Positions 56,501 to 64,000 of a stretch of DNA of 64,000 nt are shown piece after piece. Every line of letters begins with the position of its first letter. Positions within the stretch are counted from its first letter, which is position 1. The position numbers and the translations under genes are program-made. The notes under the pieces were generated by a model. It worked only from the letters and a program-made list of their open reading frames with translations, made no database searches and was not told the DNA's origin. Location: the NCBI GenBank assembly GCA_037013685.1, contig CM072897.1:19914143-19978142 (forward strand), given 5' to 3'. The stretch comes from Acridotheres tristis (Eukaryota > Chordata > Aves > Passeriformes > Sturnidae).

Positions 56501-59500
56501 CAGCACAAGCCAGTAGTATCTTCATATTTTCTAAGCTAATGTTCTGGCTTTTTGGGTCTGTGCTTGCAGCCCTACTGGGTTACAGTAGCTCCCAGAGGGA
56601 TCTTGAGTGCTTGAGCTGGTGTGTGGCAGGGTGATGTCTGTGCCCTGATCCCAGCAGAGAGGTGGTTGATCCTGCTGGGACTTCTCAGGAGCTACTGTCC
56701 TTGACTTTCATTGCTCTTCCTGTTTGCTGTCTGCACTTCTCCATCTCAGGGTGGTTTCTTCTAGAGCAAACTGGGTCTAGCCTGCTCCCATTCCCTAAAG
56801 CGCAGCTAAATTTGAAAGGCAGGAAGCAAGTGAGTGTCTGTCTGGCTGCCCCAGTCTGCTCTGAGTCTATGGTGGGTGCAAGTGGCAGCTCTGGGTGCCA
56901 GCAGGACAGCCTGGCTTCTGCCAGCTCTGGAGTGCTACTGCATGGCCTGGTCTTGGCACAGGAGGATAAAGCCAGGAGCTGCTCCAGGCTCTGCTGCAGT
57001 GTGGCTCTGGCCTTGACCCCTGTGTTGGGGTGGGTGTGAAGGACCAAGCTGACTCGATGTGGGGTTAATTCTGCTATGATCCACCCTGGAGAAGAAGGGC
57101 GTGCTAAGTGACTGCAGCACCCAGGCAATGATGGCGGCAGGTAGTGCAGGACACAGGGGCTCTGTGCTGGCCTTGTTTGTAAAGGGCAGGACTCTCAGCA
57201 CGGCCCTGGTGTGGGTGGCTGCTGTGGCAGCCCAGGGACAGATTTGCAGTGCAGCTGGCACTGAGCTGTGCAGCATCTTGCTTCCCTGCTGTTCCATTAA
57301 TCTGAGCTTTCCCTCCTCCTGCCCTAGGAGGGGCTGTGGTCCATGGTGCCCACTCCCTGGTCAGGCAGCCCTGGAGCTGGGCTGTGAGGATGAGATCCAG
57401 CTGGTGCTTGCAGAGTCGCATGGGCACTTCCAACAAGCCTTGCCCACTGCAGGCACAGCACATAGCCTGGGGCTCCCTCTGGGGTGGCTGGTGCTCCCCA
57501 GGGGTGATACTATTCTTGAGGCTGTATAGCTATTGACTTGGTGGTCTGTGAAGTGACTCCTGCTTAATAATCCCTGCTGCTGATTGTGGGCATGGGTTCA
57601 GTAGAGAATGGCCCAGGCCTTTCCTAGGGTGCCAGGATGTGTTGGGATGGTTGCTTTCTTGCCTCTGCCAGGCCTCAGAGGGTCTCAGGAGATCCCTGAG
57701 AGCTCCCTCTCCTGCCTCCAGTGTGATGCCTCATCAATGGCATGACACGCTCTTACTCAGAGGTGGATTTCAGTGTGGCCTTTCTCTTTCAGTCAAGCCT
57801 TCGCATATCCCCTCCTCTGCCCTTCTTGCCTCTCAGTGGGGTGTCAAGAGACCCCTTGAAGATGGGAGTGGGATCCCAGCTGGATCAAGATCAAGCTGCC
57901 CTGGCTGCAGTAACTTCTTCCCCGGCCAGTGCATCGAAAAGATGGCCTGGAGCATCTGCGTGGCCTTCCTGGGATCTTCTGGACTCTCCAGAAGACCCCT
58001 TCAATATTGAAAGAGAAGCCCGGCTTCATCGGCAGGCAGCAGGTGAGTTGAGAGGGGGTTCCAGGGGATGGTCGCACACTTGAGGGAGGGCAGGTGGCCT
58101 CTTTGTAGACACTGGCTGAACATGGAGTTTGTTCCAGGCATGAGCCTGACTCTGGCTCTACCTGCTAAGAGAACAGGTGGGTCTGGGCTGCTGCCTGTGG
58201 CTGTGCAGCTCTGCTCAGCCTGTAGTTAGGGAATATGGGGAGACGTGCTTGAGGGTGGAAAGGAAGTGATCCTGTACTGAATATTACTGGTGTCTTCTCC
58301 AAGCTGTGAACGAAGCAACCTGCACCTGGAGCGGGCAGCTGCCTCCACGAAACTACAAGAACCCTGTCTACTCCTGCAAAGTGTTCCTGGGAGGAGTCCC
58401 ATGGGACATTACAGAAGGTGAGCAGCCCCTGAAAAGTGAGAGGGCCTGCACCATGCCCTTGAGTGTTGACATTGGGAGGGTGCAGGACAGAGCTTTTTCA
58501 GATCAGTGGGGGACACTGACCTCTCTCCTCCTGTCTGTAGCTGGGCTGATCAACACTTTCCGTGTTTTTGGCTCCCTGAGTGTGGAGTGGCCTGGTAAGG
58601 ATGGCAAACACCCACGCTGTCCTCCCAAAGGTAATATGCCTAAAGGTAATACCAAACACGGTAGGGTTACTTTTTTCCCATGCTATATTACAGCACGGAT
58701 GCTGGGATGGTACAGCTGCATGCTGGTGACTGGTTGGTAAAGAGCACTGGGGTAATGTCCTGCCCTCACTTGGGTCTGCACCTGAACTGCAGAGCACTGG
58801 CACCCCGAACCCAGCGTCCTCACCTATCTGTAGCAGGGTTGGACAGAACTGTGGGCTGGGGGAACCCTCTTTGGGTGTTTCTGGAGCCTCATGTAGGGCT
58901 GTGGCTCCAGAACAGCTGCTGACTCCACTGCCAGCATGTGCAGCTGGGCTGATATATTGTGTAAGCAGGAATTAGTTACAGGGTAGGAAGTGGCTGGTTT
59001 GGAGGCCCCATAGTGCCTGATGGCCTCATTCAGTCACCAGAGCAATGTGAGGTAGGGTCCCTGGCATCCAGGGACTTTAAAACCCTGGACTGTATTTGAG
59101 CCAGGCCATCCTAAATATGAAGTAGGGTCTATTTTTCTGCATATATCGTTGTGGCCAGGCTGGTGGTGCCCACGTGGCATGTCCAGGTGTAGTTTGTGGA
59201 TGACAGACTGTGGCCCACATGGCCCTGGACCTGGGCATCCTGCTCATTGTGCTGTGCTTAGGTTTGGGTTCTTTCCAGCTTGGCTTATATGTAAGAGTCT
59301 GCTGGGAACAGCAAGAGCTACCACACAGATACTTCAGGTGGCACCCAAGAGTGATTTTGAGGATGTCTGCAAACTGGGATGATCTGTTCCTCCTCCACCA
59401 CAGCTCTAACAGCTGCCTCTTTCCCTTCCCTTCACAAGGATATGTCTACCTGGTGTTTGAATCAGAGAAGTCAGTGCGTGCCCTGCTCCAGGCGTGCTCC

Positions 59501-62500
59501 CAGGACCTGCTGAGCCCCGACGGGCTCAGTGAGTACTACTTCAAGATGTCCAGCCGCAGGATGCGCTGCAAAGAGGTGAGCAGGGCATGTGGCAGGAGAG
59601 CACTAGAGGAAAGAAGAGCAGGGCTGGAACAGCAGCTGAAGGCATGCTGCCTCCTGGCTGGCTGAGTGCTCTGTGCCTGTGGTAGGGATCAGTGTGTCAG
59701 CTCAGCGTTTGTGTCCCTCACAACAGCTTATGTCAAACCAACCTGGGGCTCCTGGGTTGGTGACAGACCCTGCCTTCAGACTTCAGTTAGTTGGGACAGA
59801 GCACAGAAACAGCTATTTGACTGCTCTGTGCTGCTTCCATCACACCTTTTGCTTCAGAGGCAGACTGGGATCTCTCAGGTGCTTTGTCAGGCCTCCTCTG
59901 CTTGCAGAACAAATGCTTAGCAGGCAGATATTTTGGATCCCAGGCTGCTTTCCAGAGTGGCCTTAGCTGGCTGACCTGTGTTTTGGGGGTACTGGGGATG
60001 CCAGAGACTCTGCTTGGGCTTATAGGAAACAGGGGATCTCAGATCATGGACAGCTGCTTGAGTTCAGGGAGTTACAGGATGGAGATGTAGCTCTTAATTT
60101 AGATAGGCACAAACTAATTGTGCTGTAGACAGCTCTCCTGGTGTCTGGCAATTGGAAGTGCTTCTGTGCTCAGTGATTTAGTTCTGCTGGAAGCTTCTCT
60201 CCAGAGACCTCCATCAGCTGCAGAGCAGATGGGAACTCATGATGGAGCTGGCAGTGGGTGATTATTCCAGTGTTCCCTTCCAACTCCAGCGTGAGGCTCC
60301 TGTGCTGGGAGGTACCTGACTGGGCTGTAAATACTGGTGGAGGGATGTGGATTGTCCCCTGGCTGCCACCCCCAAGAAACTGCTGGCTTGGGTTGTAGTT
60401 TGGCTGGAAGCAGAGTTGGTTTTGTCCCCTTGTGGGCTCTCTGGAGTTCTAGATGGATGTGGACCCTGAGCAGCAATAAATAACAAATGACATTTGGAGC
60501 TTGGGCTGAAATCTGAAGTTTGGGGGTGCTCCTGGTTGCAGGTGCAGGTGATCCCATGGGTGCTGGCTGACAGCAACTTCGTGCGCAGCCCCTCGCAGCG
60601 GCTGGACCCCAGCAAGACTGTGTTTGTGGGGGCCCTGCATGGGATGCTCAACGCAGAGGCCCTGGCAGCTGTCATGTACGACCTGTTTGGAGGGGTGGTC
60701 TATGCTGGCATTGACACTGACAAGCACAAGTATCCCATAGGTAAGTGATGATTCCACTGGGGTTGGTGGTTACCCCTGCCATGCTCTGAGGAGGCTGCAG
60801 TGTGCCCTTGGCTTGTCCTTCAGTTGGAAGACTGCTCAGGTGCCAGGCTTGCAGAGCAGATGCTGTCCAACCTCTTCTACAGTCTGTGCTTCTTATCTTC
60901 TGGCCCTGGGGAGACAAGACCAGCCTTGGGGAGGGCTAATAGGACTGATATGCCTGGGAATTGGAAGGTCCTGGATCATTCTAGTGCAGCCTGAAGTTTT
61001 GACTAGGCCTTAAGCCATTGCTGAGGTTTCTCTGTCCTTGTTCAATGCTGTCAGTGGTTGTTGGATGCTGCTGTAGCTGCCTGTCCATTCCCAGGGCAGA
61101 GACAACTGTGAGTCTTAACCCACTATTGGGCTCTTGTCACCAGAGCTGAAACATGGCATGTCATGACATGTGTACCTCCCTGGACACCTCATGAGCTGGG
61201 AACAGCACTGAGGTGGCTGGTCTGTTGGAAAAACCCCACAGCCTGTGCCTGAGGATCAGCTTTCCAGGCTCAGGCTGCAGCAGGTTACAGGTTTGGAGAG
61301 ACCTAGTGTTGCCAGGCAGTAACACTGTCAGAGCTTGGTAGTGCAGAGTTGTCACTGTGTGGTCACTGTCCTTGGATAGCAGTCAGGCTTTTCTGGGCAA
61401 GGCTCAGGTTTAGGACATGCATGTGGTGCTACAAAGCCCCTGAAGTGCCTTTAGGGGGACAGTCTCAAGGAGGGTGGGAATGGGAGTATGAGACTTCAGA
61501 CAAATTTTCAGTGTAACTGGGGATGAGGTGTCACAGAACTTCCCTGTTCTGGCTCTGTGAGATCCCAGTGCATGACCCCAGCCTCCTGTGGTTCATGCGG
61601 AGCCCAGGTTGCTCCAAGTGGACGAGAACCATCTCCCAACAGCTCGGAGGCACTTCCACCCTTGGAGCTGTCCTAAAGTCACAGCAATCAGAGCTCAGTT
61701 TTGGTAACTAAGCTGTGCCCTGGTTGGTTGTGCTGATTGAGGGCATTTCCTGTAACTCCAGACTGGATCCAGGCCCTCCTGCCTGCGGTCCTGTGTGTTG
61801 CTTTGGGAGGGGAATGGATGGGTTTTGGGTGGCACTTAGTCCTGTGACTGAGCTGTAAGAGATCTGCTAGTGTCAGTCCTGGAGCTTAACAGAATTTGGC
61901 TGGAAGCAAGTGGTGCTGGAATGCTGCTGACTAGCAATGAGACTGCAAAACACAAGGCTCTGGGGTGAGGGGGAGGCTGGAAGTAAAAGCTGCTGAGCTG
62001 TCTCAGCAACAGCATATTTCAGTTGTAGTGTGTACTCCTGCTTCTCCTGGGAATATGGTACCTGGAGAAGGAAGCAGGAGGAGCCCCCAGGCCCTGGATA
62101 CTACATCCCTGTCAGAGCTGTTTCCCTGTCCAGGTGGCACTGGGGAAAGGGTGGTGCTGGCAATGATTTCATCTTGATCTCTGCTGTTGTGGTCTGGCTC
62201 ATTCCAGGGTCAGGCCGTGTCACCTTCAACAACCAGCGCAGTTACCTGAAGGCTGTGACTGCTGCATTTGTGGAGATCAAAACCACCAAGTTTACCAAGA
62301 AGGTGAGTGGTGCTGGTGAGACAGCCCATGGAGGGGTCTGTGTCAGGGGTGGTACTGCTGGGAGCACCAGTGTTCATGGAGCCTGCCCCATATTCCTGCT
62401 CAAGCTGCGCAAAGTGGGGCTGCTGGGGATGGATCTGAGGTACCCAGGGAGAGGGCAGTCAACCTGGTGTTCTATGCCCACTGCCTCCTTTTCCTGCAGG

Positions 62501-63407
62501 TTCAGATTGACCCGTACCTGGAGGATTCCATGTGCCAAGTGTGCAATGCCCAGCCTGGCCCATTCTTCTGCAGAGACCAGGTAAGGCCAGTTCTCCTGCG
62601 GCTTGTGCTCAAGGGGTTCCTTGAGGAGGAGCAGGCCCTGCTGCTGGGTTTTGGGGATCTATACACTGGCTCTTCCCCAGTGGGCAAGATGGGGGCCTTG
62701 TTTTGGAGGAGGTGCAGCCCTCCTGGAGAGGCAACTCTGCTGCTTGCCCGGAGGCCCAGGCAGGCAATGTCCACCTGGCTTTGAGCCAGGGATGCTGCAG
62801 TTTGCTGATGCTATACCAGCACTGGGAATTAGTGTGGGAAGTACTGGTGCCCCTGAGAGGAGAGGAGGCTGCTGCTCTGTGAGCCATGATGAGCTGGGGT
62901 TGGGGTGCATGCCCCTGGGACTGGCTTAGGCACAGGGAACTTGGGCTGACATCGTGTTGCTGCAGGCAAAGGAGGTTGGCTGGGCTCTGGCAGCTTCCCG
63001 CAGAGCTGGGTTAGGATATTAGCAGGTGGCAGGAATGCCATGGGAGTGACGGGAGCCGTGGTGAGCTCAGCTGCTGCCCCAGTGTCCAAGGCCTGATTTT
63101 CAAACCCGTTCAAAAGATGGAAGCTGGGCACAACAGACCCTCCACAGCATCGCTGGTATTCGTTCTCTCCAGCCCATGGATCCAGTGTGCTGCTGGTGGG
63201 GGCTGCAAGACGGGGCAGCGAGGAAGAGGAGTGGTTCTGCTGGTGTCCCTTTGCTGCTGGAGACACCCCAGTGTGGCCCTTGTGCTCTGCCCACAGATCT
63301 GCTTCAAGTATTTCTGCCGCTCGTGCTGGCACTGGCAGCACTCCATGGAGGTTCTGCGCCACCACCGCCCACTGATGCGCAACCAGAAGAACCGGGACTC
63401 CAGCTAA
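26551..63407 (+). CDS. CPEB1: CPEB1, cytoplasmic polyadenylation element-binding protein 1 (12 coding exons)
   Basis: Sequence-specific RNA-binding protein that binds UUUUUAU elements in 3' UTRs and controls poly(A) length and translation in oocytes and neurons. Exons: 26551-26565, 32161-32338, 41567-41755, 56113-56327, 57793-58042, 58304-58417, 58541-58645, 59439-59575, 60542-60740, 62208-62302, 62500-62580, 63297-63407. Total 1689 nt (562 aa; human about 566), all GT-AG and in frame. Features: N-terminal regulatory region, LDSR phospho-site motif with Ser175, a TSGFSS degron-like motif at 185-190, RRM1 about 307-390, RRM2 about 426-502, and a C-terminal ZZ-type zinc-binding domain from Cys511 (CQVC...[17 protein letters not shown]). 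Exon 1 contributes only MAFPP, so other first exons are possible. Exon 7 ends in a tandem donor. The protein-coding identity is beyond doubt. Confidence 0.97.
26566..32160 (+). other. CPEB1 intron 1
   Basis: Five and a half kilobases of mostly unique, moderate-GC intron holding the LTR copy B. It starts with the tail of the CpG island and ends with a TTTTTTATCAG acceptor. I see no further exon or RNA gene. Open frames are short and lack similarity. Confidence 0.8.
30103..30545 (+). mobile_element. Solo-LTR-like element, copy B, with 7-bp flanking direct repeat
   Basis: Starts TGTGTGCTCATG and ends CTGCACA. It is immediately flanked by GCTCTGA on both sides (30096-30102 and 30546-30552), as expected of a target-site duplication. 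Seven bases is slightly longer than the usual 4-6. Same orientation and sequence family as copy A. It sits in CPEB1 intron 1. Confidence 0.65.
32339..41566 (+). other. CPEB1 intron 2
   Basis: Nine kilobases of unique-looking intron with average base composition. No exon, transposon protein or structured RNA was recognised. Small homopolymer runs occur. The open frames found here have no recognisable domains. Confidence 0.75.
48650..48708 (-). mobile_element. Short CR1 LINE remnant
   Basis: The plus strand reads ...TCCAGTTGGAAGGGACCTCTTGATG..., then CCAATCCAGCTC. This corresponds to the reverse complement of the CR1 3' region ('gagttggaagggacctt...catc..gtccaaccc'). Very short and non-coding. 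Confidence 0.55.
52141..52260 (+). mobile_element. CR1 LINE 3'-end fragment
   Basis: Contains GATGTGGCACTTGGTG, GGTTGAGCTC and GGTATTTTCCAACCTAAGTG, matching the CR1 3' tail ('gatgtggcacttggggacatggtttagtgg...ggttggactc...ggtcttttccaacctaaatgattct'). The preceding 80 bp may belong to the same element. Confidence 0.7.
56328..57792 (+). other. CPEB1 intron 4
   Basis: 1.5 kb without a recognised repeat or gene. Introns 5-11 (58043-58303, 58418-58540, 58646-59438, 59576-60541, 60741-62207, 62303-62499, 62581-63296) are likewise plain. The segment 60265-60300 has a weak CR1-like look that I do not call. Confidence 0.7.
58631..58647 (+). other. CPEB1: Tandem 5' splice donor at CPEB1 exon 7
   Basis: Two donors of near-identical sequence, AAAG|GTAAT, lie 15 nt apart (introns starting at 58631 or 58646). 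Use of the upstream donor removes five residues, GNMPK, from RRM1 in frame. The main model uses the downstream donor because the resulting [15 protein letters not shown] matches the full-length family sequence. Confidence 0.6.
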
Positions 63408-63713
63408 GGGGCCGCTGTGGTGCGGGGCTGCCGCGGGCAGAGTCCGGGGAGAACCTGCTACGAGGAGAGCGCAGCAGCGCCTGCCGGAGCCAGGCCCGGC
63501 TGGGAACGTTCTTCCTGAGGACTGACGGGGAAAAAACAAAAATCTTACATTCATGTTTGCACTTGCTGGTCTTTTTGTTTCTGCACTAATGCACAGTGAG
63601 TTTTGTTGGGGTTTGTTTAGGGGTGTTTTGAGAGGGGGAGTGCCCCTCAAGCCATTCTGCAGTTCCCAGACTTTAGTTCCTGGTTTGCTGACGAGAAGCA
63701 AAAATCGAAAATG

Positions 63714-63719
63714 AATAAA
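63714..63719 (+). terminator. First AATAAA in the CPEB1 3' UTR
   Basis: AATAAA 307 bp after the CPEB1 stop codon (TAA at 63405-63407). The UTR may also continue beyond the window, since U-rich sequence persists to 64000. Confidence 0.5.
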
Positions 63720-63777
63720 CCCAACCAACCAAGGGCCATGTGTCGCAGAGGTGTCGCCCCAGGCACCTCTGCCCTGG

Positions 63778-63794
63778 TTTTTTTATTTTTTAAA
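63778..63794 (+). promoter_or_regulatory. CPE-like U-rich motif in the distal CPEB1 3' UTR
   Basis: A T-run with a single A and TTTAAA after it includes TTTTTAT at 63780-63786, the consensus cytoplasmic polyadenylation element bound by CPEB1. It lies 60 bp downstream of the first AATAAA, so it would be transcribed only if a more distal poly(A) site is used. Confidence 0.4.
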
Positions 63795-64000
63795 GGCGCT
63801 TTTTTACATTCCTTGCAATACTGGTGGAGAGAATGCAGGTCTCATTGGTCATTGTTTTGCTGTTGCCATACAGTGCCTTTCCATTCATTTACCCCCACCT
63901 GGATGGTGTGACCTGGGTGTTCAGCTGGCGTTTTTTACTGTAACAACAAGGAGACTTTGCTCTTCATTTAAACCAAATCATATTTCATATTTTACGCTCG

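Noticed and set aside
60265..60300. Possible CR1 remnant in CPEB1 intron 9
   Set aside because: Only about 30 bp of loose similarity, too short to call.

Overview
This is vertebrate, almost certainly avian, nuclear DNA. It carries spliced genes with GT-AG introns, fragments of the bird LINE CR1, and two solo-LTR-like insertions that resemble passerine endogenous-retrovirus LTRs (passerine is a guess from memory). Three genes are recognised with confidence from conserved protein sequence, and their reconstructed exons keep frame throughout: NR2E3 (minus, 23-3494, 8 coding exons, 404 aa), AP3B2 (plus, 11302-22788, 27 coding exons, 1101 aa) and CPEB1 (plus, 26551-63407, 12 coding exons, 562 aa). 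A fourth, less familiar gene lies between NR2E3 and AP3B2 (plus, 7234-8615). It encodes a small LRAT/PLAAT-type (NlpC/P60-like) protein with an intact His-His-Cys triad.

Layout. 1-3.5 kb: photoreceptor nuclear receptor NR2E3, its introns filled with degenerate GC-rich minisatellites. 3.5-7 kb: intergenic DNA with AT-rich homeodomain-type motifs, including a perfect 21-bp palindrome, set in GC-rich DNA, plus purine-rich tandem repeats. 7.2-8.7 kb: LRAT/PLAAT-like gene. 8.96-9.3 kb: CR1 fragment. 9.64-10.99 kb: a very AT-rich island with a G-depleted core, directly before the AP3B2 CpG-rich promoter. 11.3-23.1 kb: AP3B2, the neuronal AP-3 beta subunit, compact, with minisatellites in introns 1, 6 and 21 and a candidate 24-nt microexon. 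23.5-26.2 kb: a degenerate tandem satellite running into the CPEB1 CpG island and interrupted by an LTR. 26.5-64 kb: CPEB1, a cytoplasmic polyadenylation regulator, with three long introns (5.6, 9.2 and 14.4 kb) and then closely spaced exons for the RNA-binding half.

The genes do not form an operon or pathway. NR2E3 is a retinal transcription factor, AP3B2 acts in neuronal vesicle sorting and CPEB1 in mRNA translational control, including at synapses. I found no RNA gene, CRISPR array or novel multi-gene system. The most interesting items are the LRAT/PLAAT-like gene, the candidate AP3B2 microexon, the tandem CPEB1 splice donor, the paired LTRs and satellite around the CPEB1 promoter, and the AT-rich island.
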